7,912 nt of DNA from JAWLDB01 sp041686915. GTDB taxonomy: Bacteria > Bacillota > UBA994 > UBA5500. Made by a program: the position numbers and the translations under genes. Location: assembly GCA_041686915.1 (NCBI GenBank), contig JAWLDB010000134.1, positions 1 through 7,912 on the forward strand, in the 5' to 3' direction. Positions 1 to 6,771 of the stretch are shown piece by piece; the stretch's first letter is position 1; the number at the start of each line of letters is the position of its first letter. The notes under the pieces are model-generated. The model saw only the letters and a program-made list of their open reading frames with translations, was not told where the DNA came from and did no database searches.

Positions 1-1
1 G

Positions 2-1474
2 AAAGAGAAGTTGGATGCCAAATTCTACGGCCGTAAAGGCGAGAAATTGGAGCTTGGGAACCGTGAACAAACACAGGATGTATTGCAGGCCGTACGCAAG
101 GCCCCCTTTGTCGTTACCGAAGTTAGGCCAAGCGAACGCAGACGTAATCCTGGAGCACCCTTCACTACCAGCACTTTGCAGCAGGAGGCATCGCGTAGAC
201 TTGGTTTCACTGCTAAACGCACCATGCGGGTAGCTCAAGCATTGTATGAGGGCATCACCCTTGGCAAAGAGGGTTCTGTCGGTCTGATTACCTATATGCG
301 TACCGACTCTTCCAGACTGTCACCTCAAGCGCAGGAGGACGCAAAGAGTTACATTACAACCAAGTATGGCGCAGCTTATTCGGAAACCAGGCAATATGCC
401 GGCAAGCGGGGAGCTCAAGACGCGCACGAGGCTGTCAGACCGTCTTATCCTGACCGGACGCCAGACATGCTTAAGGAATATCTGAGCAGGGATGAGTTCC
501 GCCTTTACAAGCTAATCTGGGAGCGGTTCATTGCCAGCCAAATGTCAGCGGCAGTCTATGATATAGTCTCAGTCGACATTGAGTCTGCGGGATACCTGTT
601 TCGGGCCCAAGGCTCGCGCATCAAATTCCCCGGGTTCCTGCTCGTCTACCAAGACACAAAGGATGACGACAAGGAAGACGACAAGCTGCTTCCCGAGCTC
701 AAGTCAGGTCAAGAGCTTAAGCTGTCGCGTTTGACAGATAAACAGCACTTTACCGAACCGCCAGCCCGCTTTACAGAAGCAATGTTGGTTAAAACGCTTG
801 AGGAAAAGGGAATAGGGCGGCCGAGCACCTATGCCGCAATCGTAGATACCATCCTTACCCGCGGCTATGTCGTTAAGGAACAGAAGCGCTTCTTCCCAAC
901 CGAACTTGGCCAGATAGTAGTCGATTTACTCAAGGAGTTTTTCCCGCGTATCATTGATGTGGCGTTTACTGCCGGGCTGGAAACAGAGCTGGATGATGTG
1001 GAAGAAGGCAGTGTCGATTGGGTCAAGCTGCTGGAGAGGTTCTATCAGCCGTTCGAGCATGACCTGAAGCATGCTGAGTCAGAAATGCAGGCGGTTGAGA
1101 TTGAACCGGAAGTAACCGACGTCGTGTGTGAGCTCTGTGGGCGCAACATGGTGATGAAGACGGGACGCTATGGTAAGTTCCTGGCTTGTCCAGGCTTCCC
1201 TGAGTGCCGCAACACAAAGCCGCTCATCAAAGAGACCGGTGTCAAGTGCCCTAAGTGCGGTGGGGATATCGTCGAGAGGCGCAGCAAAAAGGGTCGCGTG
1301 TTCTATGGCTGCAACAAGTATCCTGAGTGTGACTTTGTACTCTGGAACAAACCGGTCAACGAGCAATGCCCGACTTGCGGCAGCCTTTTGGTAGAAAAGC
1401 GTCGCTCCGGAAAGGTAGTGCATGTCTGCTCCCAGGATGGGTGCCGCTATGAAAAAGAGGTAGAGGACAAGTGA
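2..1474 (+). CDS. topA: DNA topoisomerase I, 3' part (5' end outside window)
   Basis: Type IA topoisomerase that relaxes negative supercoils by cutting one DNA strand through a 5'-phosphotyrosine link. The reading frame is open from the first bases, so the window lacks the N-terminal Toprim domain (about 200 of the usual ~700 residues); about 490 codons remain. The active-site motif GLITYMRTDS is present, with the Tyr codon at 293-295. The family motifs HEAVRPS (about nt 428-448) and KGIGRPSTYA (about nt 809-838) follow. The C-terminus has three four-cysteine zinc fingers: Cys codons begin at 1127, 1136, 1187 and 1205; at 1247, 1256, 1310 and 1328; and at 1367, 1376, 1427 and 1442. Three such fingers are usual for Firmicute and proteobacterial TopA. 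The stop codon overlaps the trmFO start by 4 nt (GTGA), which suggests translational coupling. No frameshift is seen. Confidence 0.97.
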   Translation, partial: KEKLDAKFYGRKGEKLELGNREQTQDVLQAVRKAPFVVTEVRPSERRRNPGAPFTTSTLQQEASRRLGFTAKRTMRVAQALYEGITLGKEGSVGLITYMRTDSSRLSPQAQEDAKSYITTKYGAAYSETRQYAGKRGAQDAHEAVRPSYPDRTPDMLKEYLSRDEFRLYKLIWERFIASQMSAAVYDIVSVDIESAGYLFRAQGSRIKFPGFLLVYQDTKDDDKEDDKLLPELKSGQELKLSRLTDKQHFTEPPARFTEAMLVKTLEEKGIGRPSTYAAIVDTILTRGYVVKEQKRFFPTELGQIVVDLLKEFFPRIIDVAFTAGLETELDDVEEGSVDWVKLLERFYQPFEHDLKHAESEMQAVEIEPEVTDVVCELCGRNMVMKTGRYGKFLACPGFPECRNTKPLIKETGVKCPKCGGDIVERRSKKGRVFYGCNKYPECDFVLWNKPVNEQCPTCGSLLVEKRRSGKVVHVCSQDGCRYEKEVEDK

Positions 1475-2790
1475 CAAAACAACGAGTGACCATCATCGGG
1501 GCAGGCCTGGCGGGTAGTGAAGCTGCGTGGCAGGCTGCCTCAGCAGGAGTACCTGTTTCCCTTTACGAAATGCGGCCAGAAAAGATGACTCCAGCGCATC
1601 ATACCGGCTTATTCGCCGAGCTTGTCTGCAGTAACTCGCTAAAAGCAAAAAGCATCGAGAACGCCACCGGCTTGTTGAAGGAAGAGATGCAGCGCATGGG
1701 TTCGTTGATCATGGAAGCAGCTTTGGCCAACGAAGTGGCTGCTGGAGGGGCGCTCGGCGTAGATCGGGAGGGCTTCGGCCGCTATATCACTGACAAGCTA
1801 ACAGCGCATCCTCTGGTCGAGGTCATCTCAACTGAGGTGACCAGTTTACCAGAAGACCGCCCGGTAGTGGTTGCTTCCGGCCCGCTTACCTCTGATGCCT
1901 TGGCAGCTCAGCTAGAGCAAATTCTTGGCTCAACCGCGCTACACTTTTTTGACGCTGCGGCTCCCATCGTAACAGCAGAGTCGATCAACTGGGACAAGGT
2001 TTACTGGGCATCCCGCTATGACAAGGGTGAAGCTGTCTATGTCAACTGTCCGATGGAAGTGGACGAATATGACGCTTTTTATCAGGCCCTGATAGAGGCT
2101 GAGAGGCATCCTCTGAAAGATTTTGAGCAGGCCACTTACTTTGAAGGCTGCATGCCGGTGGAGCAAATCGCCTCAAGAGGCAGGGAAACATTGCTCTTTG
2201 GTCCGCTGAAGCCGGTAGGGCTGCTGAATCCAGCCACCGGTCGTATTCCTCATGCAGTCGTGCAGCTGCGGCGAGAGAACCAGGAGGGCACGCTGTTTAA
2301 CCTGGTTGGGTTTCAGACCAATCTGAAGTGGCCGGAGCAGAAGCGTGTGTTCCGTATGATCCCAGGACTTGAGCAAGCCGAGTTTGCCCGCTATGGTGTG
2401 ATGCATCGCAACACATTCATCAATTCACCTGAGCTGTTACTGCCTACCCTGCAATGGCGTCAGGACAAAGGAGTCTTTTTTGCAGGCCAAATGACCGGGG
2501 TGGAAGGGTATGTTGCCTCAGCAGCGTCCGGTCTGGTAGCAGGGATTAACGCCGCGCGCATGGTTAAGGACCAACCGCTGCTAGTCTTCCCGCATGATAC
2601 GGCTCACGGTGCGCTGCTTCGTTATATCAGCAGCCAACCTAATGTCAACTTCCAGCCAATGGGGCCTAACTTTGGCCTGTTCCCACCCTTGGAGCAGAAA
2701 GTGAGAGGCGGCAAAAAGGCTCGCGCCGCCGTTCATGCAGAACGGGCCTTACAAAAATTGCAAGACTTTTTGGATAATTCCCCCCGTTAG
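1471..2790 (+). CDS. trmFO: Methylenetetrahydrofolate-tRNA-(uracil-54-C5)-methyltransferase, FAD-dependent
   Basis: Makes 5-methyluridine at position 54 of the tRNA T-loop, using methylene-THF as carbon donor and FADH2 as reductant, in the cytoplasm. At 439 aa it has the normal family length. The dinucleotide-binding motif GAGLAGSEAA lies at residues 10-19, followed by the TrmFO signature ELVCSNSLKAKS with Cys53. FEGCMPVEQIASRG carries Cys227, matching the second functional cysteine (Cys226 of the B. subtilis enzyme, from memory). A C-terminal flavin-binding stretch GQMTGVEGYVASAASG lies near residues 341-356. The start is GTG at 1471, inside the topA stop, with a purine-rich GAGGTAGAGG about 5 nt upstream as ribosome site. 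The related GidA/MnmG is longer (~630 aa), which excludes it. Neighbouring topA and xerC in this order is a conserved Firmicute arrangement. Confidence 0.97.
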   Translation: MTKQRVTIIGAGLAGSEAAWQAASAGVPVSLYEMRPEKMTPAHHTGLFAELVCSNSLKAKSIENATGLLKEEMQRMGSLIMEAALANEVAAGGALGVDREGFGRYITDKLTAHPLVEVISTEVTSLPEDRPVVVASGPLTSDALAAQLEQILGSTALHFFDAAAPIVTAESINWDKVYWASRYDKGEAVYVNCPMEVDEYDAFYQALIEAERHPLKDFEQATYFEGCMPVEQIASRGRETLLFGPLKPVGLLNPATGRIPHAVVQLRRENQEGTLFNLVGFQTNLKWPEQKRVFRMIPGLEQAEFARYGVMHRNTFINSPELLLPTLQWRQDKGVFFAGQMTGVEGYVASAASGLVAGINAARMVKDQPLLVFPHDTAHGALLRYISSQPNVNFQPMGPNFGLFPPLEQKVRGGKKARAAVHAERALQKLQDFLDNSPR

Positions 2791-2833
2791 TCGTTGCCGG
2801 GTAGAGCCCCCTTATGCTAGTATCGGAGTTGGA

Positions 2834-3730
2834 GTGGTTGAATTGTATAACTACATAGACATCTACTTGCGGTACCAACGGGTTGAAAAGAATGCTTCAA
2901 TTCACACGATCCAAAACTATGAGCGAGACCTGCGTCAATTGGTAGGCTTTCTGCCAGGTGAGCAGCCTGATTTGGCTGCTGTCAATAAAGCATCGCTCAG
3001 ACGTTATCTGGCGCACCTGCAACAGCAGGGCTATGCCCGTTCCAGTATTGCACGCAAGCTATCAGCTTTGCGGTCTTTTTTTCGTTTCCTCGTACGCGAA
3101 GGAATAGTTGAACTGAACCCCTTGGATAAAGTTGATACTCCCAGGCGAAACAGGCGCCTACCCATCTTCCTGTATGAGGATGATTGCACTGTGCTGCTTA
3201 GTGCACCTGGCGAAAGCGCCTTGGGGAAACGGGATCGGGCCATCTTGGAGCTGTTGTATGCGACAGGGATCCGCGTAGGCGAACTTGTCGGTCTCGACCT
3301 GCATGACCTGGACTACAGGTCGGGCTATGTACGCGTTTTTGGTAAGGGTGCGAAAGAGCGCATCGTCCCGGTTGGTCGCAAGGCTTGCTCAGCAGTAGTT
3401 GATTACCTTGAGGCGGCCAGGCCAAGGCTGATGCAAAATGGTCTCTCTGGCGAGCGGGCGCTCTTTGTGAACCGGCAGGGTACCCGTTTGACCGACCGCA
3501 GCGTCAGGCGCATGATGGACAAGTACGTTGCCCAGGTGGCGCTGCAGCAGGACATCAGCCCGCATACGCTTAGACACACCTTTGCCACCCATATGCTGGA
3601 TCATGGTGCTGACCTGCGCAGCGTCCAGGAGCTGCTTGGGCATGTCAGTGTCTCAACCACCCAACTTTACACGCACGTCACTAAAGAGAAGCTAAAATCT
3701 GTATACCGACAAGCCCACCCTAGGGCTTAG
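2834..3730 (+). CDS. xerC: Site-specific tyrosine recombinase XerC (CodV-like)
   Basis: Resolves chromosome dimers by strand exchange at the dif site, normally with XerD; the B. subtilis gene at this locus is called codV. With a GTG start at 2834 the protein is 298 aa, the usual XerC length. The N-terminal SAM-like core-binding domain spans roughly residues 1-90 (ASIHTIQNYERDL, then SSIARKLSALRSFFRFL). The catalytic domain shows all six expected residues: Arg147 (ATGIRVGE), Lys171 (FGKGAKER), His244 and Arg247 (SPHTLRHTFATH), His270 (LLGH) and the nucleophile Tyr279 (TTQLYTHV). The frame is open back to 2735 inside trmFO. GTG 2834 is preferred because GGAG at 2825-2828 lies 5 nt ahead and homologues begin near ELYNYIDIYL; TTG at 2843 is the alternative. 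XerC rather than XerD is called mainly from the locus. Confidence 0.95.
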   Translation: MVELYNYIDIYLRYQRVEKNASIHTIQNYERDLRQLVGFLPGEQPDLAAVNKASLRRYLAHLQQQGYARSSIARKLSALRSFFRFLVREGIVELNPLDKVDTPRRNRRLPIFLYEDDCTVLLSAPGESALGKRDRAILELLYATGIRVGELVGLDLHDLDYRSGYVRVFGKGAKERIVPVGRKACSAVVDYLEAARPRLMQNGLSGERALFVNRQGTRLTDRSVRRMMDKYVAQVALQQDISPHTLRHTFATHMLDHGADLRSVQELLGHVSVSTTQLYTHVTKEKLKSVYRQAHPRA

Positions 3731-3741
3731 GGAGGAAAGCT

Positions 3742-4287
3742 ATGTTTTCTGCTACAACCATAGTTGCCGTCAGGAAGAATGGCGAGGTCGCGATAGCAGG
3801 TGACGGTCAAGTCACTATGGGCAATAACACTGTAATGAAGGCCAATGCCCGCAAAGTGAGGCGGCTTTACCACGAGCGAGTGGTAGCCGGGTTTGCCGGG
3901 TCGGTGGCTGACGCCTTCGCGCTCTTCGATAAGTTTGAAGGGAAGCTCGAACAATACAAAGGCAATCTGCAGAGGGCGGTTGTTGAGTTAGCCAAGGATT
4001 GGCGTACCGACCGGGTACTACGTCGACTAGAAGCGCAGCTGCTCGTTGCAGACTCCAGGCAGACTTTTCTTGTATCCGGCTCAGGTGAGATCATCGAGCC
4101 CGACGATGGCATCGCTGCCATTGGCTCAGGCGGCAACTTTGCCTTGGCAGCTGCGCGAGCGTTGGCCAAACATTCCAGTCTGAATGCGCGTCAAATCGCA
4201 GAGGAAGCTATGCATGTGGCAGCCGACCTCTGCGTCTACACGAACCATCAGATTGCCGTAGAAGAGTTGGGAGGAGGCGTTCGCTAA
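3742..4287 (+). CDS. hslV: ATP-dependent protease peptidase subunit HslV (ClpQ)
   Basis: Proteasome-beta-like threonine peptidase; its double hexamer degrades proteins unfolded by HslU (encoded next) in the cytoplasm. It is 181 aa, a normal length. The start MFSATTIVAV puts the family's Thr-Thr pair at residues 5-6, so Thr5 would become the N-terminal nucleophile only after removal of a four-residue leader. Asp21 (IAGDGQVT) and Lys38 (ARKVRR) align with the catalytic Asp17 and Lys33 of the E. coli enzyme. GFAGSVADAF, ELAKDWRTDR, AIGSGGNFALAAARAL and CVYTN are strongly conserved HslV blocks. An SD (GGAGGAAA) lies 4-5 nt before the ATG, 11 nt after the xerC stop. The TAA stop directly touches the TTG start of hslU. 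B. subtilis ClpQ is reported to use an N-terminal Ser instead; which residue acts here is not settled by sequence. Confidence 0.97.
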   Translation: MFSATTIVAVRKNGEVAIAGDGQVTMGNNTVMKANARKVRRLYHERVVAGFAGSVADAFALFDKFEGKLEQYKGNLQRAVVELAKDWRTDRVLRRLEAQLLVADSRQTFLVSGSGEIIEPDDGIAAIGSGGNFALAAARALAKHSSLNARQIAEEAMHVAADLCVYTNHQIAVEELGGGVR

Positions 4288-5673
4288 TTGGACCTGTTGC
4301 CACGTGAGATAGTGAAAGAGCTGGATAAGTACATAGTCGGCCAGCAGGCCGCCAAGAAGGCCGTAGCCGTAGCCCTGCGCAACCGTATGCGGCGACGTCA
4401 ACTTCCTGTCGAGGTTCAGTCGGAAATCAGCCCGAAGAACATCATGATGATTGGGCCAACCGGCGTGGGCAAAACCGAGATTGCCAGGCGTCTAGCCAAG
4501 CTGGTGAATGCTCCTTTCCTGAAGATTGAAGCTACCAAGTACACCGAAGTCGGTTACGTAGGGCGTGACGTAGAGAGCATGGTGCGCGACCTGGTGGAAA
4601 CGGCTGTCCATCTGGCAAAGGCTGAAAAGACAGCTGAACTGGAGGATAAAGCGGCGGTTCGAGTCGAGGAACGCTTGCTCGATGCCCTGCTACCTGGCAG
4701 GCGCCCAACTAACACCCGTAATCCCCTTGAGATGCTGCTTGGCTCAATGTCGGGGCAGCAAGAGCGGGAAGAAGAACACGAAGATACTGACTCACGTCGT
4801 GCCCGCCGGGAAGATTTGCGTCGGAGGCTGCGCGCAGGCGACATGGAAGATTTGCTGGTTGAAATCGAAGTCGTAGAGCGGTCTGTGCCAATGTTTGATC
4901 TGCTGCAGAATTCTGGCATGGGAGACATGGGGGCGGGCTTGCAGGACATGTTTGGCAGTTTAATGCCAAAGCGCAAAAAGAGCCGCCGGGTACCGGTGAA
5001 ACAGGCTCGCAAACTCATCCTGCAGGAAGAGGTAGACAACCTGGTCGACGCCGATGAGATTTCTCAAATCGCAGTTGAGCGTACAGAACAGTCGGGTATT
5101 ATCTTCATCGATGAAATAGACAAAATCGCCGGCAAAGACGCTCATGGCCCAGATGTTTCACGCGAGGGTGTACAGCGGGACATACTGCCCATCATCGAAG
5201 GGTCGACAGTAATGACAAAATATGGGCCGGTACGCACCGACTACATTCTCTTCATCGCTGCAGGCGCTTTCCATGTCAGTAAACCATCTGACCTGATACC
5301 CGAGTTGCAGGGCCGTTTTCCAATCCGCGTAGAGTTGACGAGTTTGTCAGTGGATGATTTGGAAAGAATACTGGTAGAACCAGAAAACGCTTTGCTTAAC
5401 CAATATGTAGCCCTATTGTCGACTGAAGGCATCCGGTTGGCGTTTAGCGACGACGCTGTGGCTGAGATCGCCAAGATCGCTCAGGAATTAAACACTACAA
5501 CTGAGGATATCGGCGCTCGACGTCTGCACACCGTTTTGGAAAAAGTGATGGAGGAAATCTCTTTTGACCCGCAACCTTCCGAGGATGGTGGTATAATTGT
5601 CAATGCTGGCTATGTACAAGCCAGGTTGCGGGGGATCATTCAAGATCAAGATCTCAGCCGTTATATTCTATAG
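4288..5673 (+). CDS. hslU: ATP-dependent protease ATPase subunit HslU (ClpY)
   Basis: AAA+ unfoldase that caps HslV, unfolds substrates with ATP and triggers HslV by inserting its C-terminal tail. It is 461 aa (E. coli 443 aa). Seen in order: the N-terminal LPREIVKELDKYIVGQ; Walker A GPTGVGKT at 56-63; pore loop GYVG at 89-92; a charged, poorly conserved insertion (I) domain at about 105-245; Walker B IIFIDE at 271-276; sensor 1 LFIAAGAFH at 321-329; arginine finger in GRFPIR at 342-347; sensor 2 GARR at 409-412; and the HslV-docking tail DLSRYIL ending at 461. The start is TTG at 4288, directly after the hslV stop, with GGGAGGAGG about 10 nt upstream inside hslV; no nearer ATG or GTG fits the conserved N-terminus. 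The zero-gap junction suggests coupled synthesis of the two subunits. ClpX is excluded: there is no zinc domain, and the pore loop and tail are HslU-like. Confidence 0.97.
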   Translation: MDLLPREIVKELDKYIVGQQAAKKAVAVALRNRMRRRQLPVEVQSEISPKNIMMIGPTGVGKTEIARRLAKLVNAPFLKIEATKYTEVGYVGRDVESMVRDLVETAVHLAKAEKTAELEDKAAVRVEERLLDALLPGRRPTNTRNPLEMLLGSMSGQQEREEEHEDTDSRRARREDLRRRLRAGDMEDLLVEIEVVERSVPMFDLLQNSGMGDMGAGLQDMFGSLMPKRKKSRRVPVKQARKLILQEEVDNLVDADEISQIAVERTEQSGIIFIDEIDKIAGKDAHGPDVSREGVQRDILPIIEGSTVMTKYGPVRTDYILFIAAGAFHVSKPSDLIPELQGRFPIRVELTSLSVDDLERILVEPENALLNQYVALLSTEGIRLAFSDDAVAEIAKIAQELNTTTEDIGARRLHTVLEKVMEEISFDPQPSEDGGIIVNAGYVQARLRGIIQDQDLSRYIL

Positions 5674-5693
5674 AGAGAAGGGAGCAGTTACTC

Positions 5694-6473
5694 ATGGCCA
5701 ACATTTTGGAAAATACGCGGCGCCTGAATCGCATCCTGCAGCAGACTGCCGGAGAGTCAGTTCGCTTTAAGGATGTTGCTCTAGTCTTTGCAGAAGTCCT
5801 GAAGGCGAATGTCTATATTTTGAACACGCGCGGCAAGCTGCTAGGCTATGCACTGATGGGCGATTATGAGTGCGATGTATTGTCGCGTTACGTACGCAGC
5901 GGGCGCTTCCCCAGTGAGTACAACAGCAGGCTGTTGAAGCAAGAAGAAACCCTACCCAACTGTCACGAGTCGCCCACTTGTGTTTTTGACGACTCACCAT
6001 GCGAGTACGGTAATAAACTAACCAGTATCGTTCCGGTTGTCGGACGCGGCCAGCGCCTGGGGACGCTGCTAGTGGCTCGCTTTGATGAGGGGTTGGACGA
6101 AGGCGAGCTCGCTCTCTCCGAATTTGGCGCAACCATCTTGGCTATGGAAATTCTCCGGGCCAAGTCTGAAGAAGTAGAGGCCGAAGCTCGCGAACGCGCT
6201 GTGGTAGAAATGGCTATCGATGCCCTCTCCTATTCGGAACTCGAGGCCGTAGAGCACATTATGCGCGAGCTGGGTGATGAAAAAGAGGGTCTGCTGGTAG
6301 CTAGCAAGGTTGCTGACCAGGCAGGCATCACCCGCTCTGTCATTGTCAATGCTTTGCGCAAACTGGAAAGCGCTGGCGTAATCGAGTCGCGTTCACTCGG
6401 TATGAAGGGAACGTTCATCCGCATTCTGAACGATAAGCTGCTTGGTCAAATTTTCAAGCGGGACAATAAGTAG
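5694..6473 (+). CDS. codY: GTP/branched-chain-amino-acid-sensing global regulator CodY
   Basis: Dimeric DNA-binding regulator that represses nutrient-stress genes when GTP and branched-chain amino acids are plentiful. It is 259 aa, full length. The N-terminal GAF ligand domain covers about residues 1-155, a linker helix (EEVEAEARERAVVEMAI) follows, and the C-terminal winged helix-turn-helix lies at about 180-245. The DNA-reading helix region ITRSVIVNALRKLES and the wing SRSLGMKGTF are essentially invariant for CodY. The GAF pocket keeps Phe72, Pro73 and Tyr76 (RFPSEY), but the position of B. subtilis Arg61 is Val62 in an ungapped alignment, and the second pocket loop carries Cys90, Cys96 and Cys103. 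The ATG at 5694 has AGAAGGGAG about 9 nt upstream, 20 nt after hslU. The gene is followed at once by an intrinsic terminator, so it ends the housekeeping unit. No close match to the CodY operator (AATTTTCWGAAAATT) was found in the window. Confidence 0.97.
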   Translation: MANILENTRRLNRILQQTAGESVRFKDVALVFAEVLKANVYILNTRGKLLGYALMGDYECDVLSRYVRSGRFPSEYNSRLLKQEETLPNCHESPTCVFDDSPCEYGNKLTSIVPVVGRGQRLGTLLVARFDEGLDEGELALSEFGATILAMEILRAKSEEVEAEARERAVVEMAIDALSYSELEAVEHIMRELGDEKEGLLVASKVADQAGITRSVIVNALRKLESAGVIESRSLGMKGTFIRILNDKLLGQIFKRDNK

Positions 6474-6482
6474 ACTTGCCAG

Positions 6483-6520
6483 AACAAACATGGCGGCCCT
6501 GAGTGGCCGCCTGTTTTGTT
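6483..6520 (+). terminator. Rho-independent terminator after codY
   Basis: A perfect 7-bp GC stem pairs GGCGGCC (6492-6498) with GGCCGCC (6505-6511) around a 6-nt loop. It is flanked by an A-rich left arm (6483-6490) and a T-rich right arm TGTTTTGTT (6512-6520) that partly pair. It starts about 10 nt after the codY stop. It should end the topA-codY transcript and separate it from the flagellar genes. The A/T-rich arms could give weak function in the opposite direction, but no opposing gene is present. Confidence 0.88.
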
Positions 6521-6577
6521 GCCCAGATTAAGCGGGGCAGCGTATTGCTTCTTGGGTGCTGCAATTGTAAACTCTAA

Positions 6578-6648
6578 GGAGGAATTTGTTAAAACCGCGC
6601 TAAAGAGAAGGATGAGCGCGAATTATGTAGAACAGTGTTAGATATAGT
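6578..6648 (+). promoter_or_regulatory. Candidate promoter region for the flagellar operon
   Basis: Two blocks match the sigma-H consensus as I recall it: GGAGGAATT at 6578-6586 (-35 form RnAGGAwWW) and GAATTA at 6620-6625 (-10 form RnnGAATWW, first R not matched). They are about 19 nt too far apart. The extra spacer holds an inverted repeat, CGCGCT (6596-6601) and AGCGCG (6615-6620). A separate sigma-A-like -10, TATAGT, lies at 6643-6648 but has no good -35 box. Either start would place the whole aptamer in the transcript. The segment 6521-6577 shows only a weak 5-bp hairpin (6537-6541 with 6558-6562). No sigma-D (flagellar) promoter is apparent. The call rests on position and partial motifs only. 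Confidence 0.35.
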
Positions 6649-6694
6649 TGACCCGTCACAACCAAATGAGCATCTACGAGACTCCCTATCCGAC

Positions 6695-6771
6695 AAGCGG
6701 CAAACCTGTCGAAAGGCTGGGACGCAAAGCCATGGGTCTAAGGGCTGACGCCTATGATTGCCAGGCCGCCG
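6695..6771 (+). ncRNA. Cyclic-di-GMP-I riboswitch aptamer (GEMM-I)
   Basis: Binds the second messenger cyclic di-GMP in the 5' leader and controls the downstream genes. P1 is closed by GCGGC (6697-6701) with GCCGC (6765-6769), followed by the conserved GCAAACC. P2 (6705-6720) is a hairpin ending in a GAAA tetraloop at 6711-6714. The nearly invariant GGGACGCAAAGCC core lies at 6719-6731. P3 carries a tetraloop receptor, TCTAAG (6737-6742) facing TATGA (6753-6757). This is the classical 11-nt receptor with its closing C-G pair replaced by U-A, which preserves pairing. The distal P3 stem GGC/GCC (6743-6745, 6750-6752) has a TGAC loop. These features together identify the class without a database. 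It sits about 175 nt upstream of flgB, a known place for this class in Firmicutes (Clostridioides difficile has one ahead of its flgB operon). Confidence 0.95.

Noticed and set aside
2735..2833. Longer xerC start inside trmFO
   Set aside because: It would add 33 residues unlike XerC N-termini and overlap trmFO by 56 nt; the GTG at 2834 gives the standard 298 aa length and has an SD.
3867..4169. 100-codon minus-strand frame opposite hslV
   Set aside because: Ala/Ser-rich shadow of conserved hslV codons; no ribosome site or homology recognised.
4554..5039. 161-codon open frame on the minus strand opposite hslU
   Set aside because: Low-complexity Ser/Arg-rich translation antisense to a well conserved gene, typical of a shadow frame.
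6583..6597. Possible CodY operator beginning AATTTGTTAAAA
   Set aside because: Only about 9 of 15 positions match AATTTTCWGAAAATT; too weak to call, and the stretch is A/T-rich by nature.
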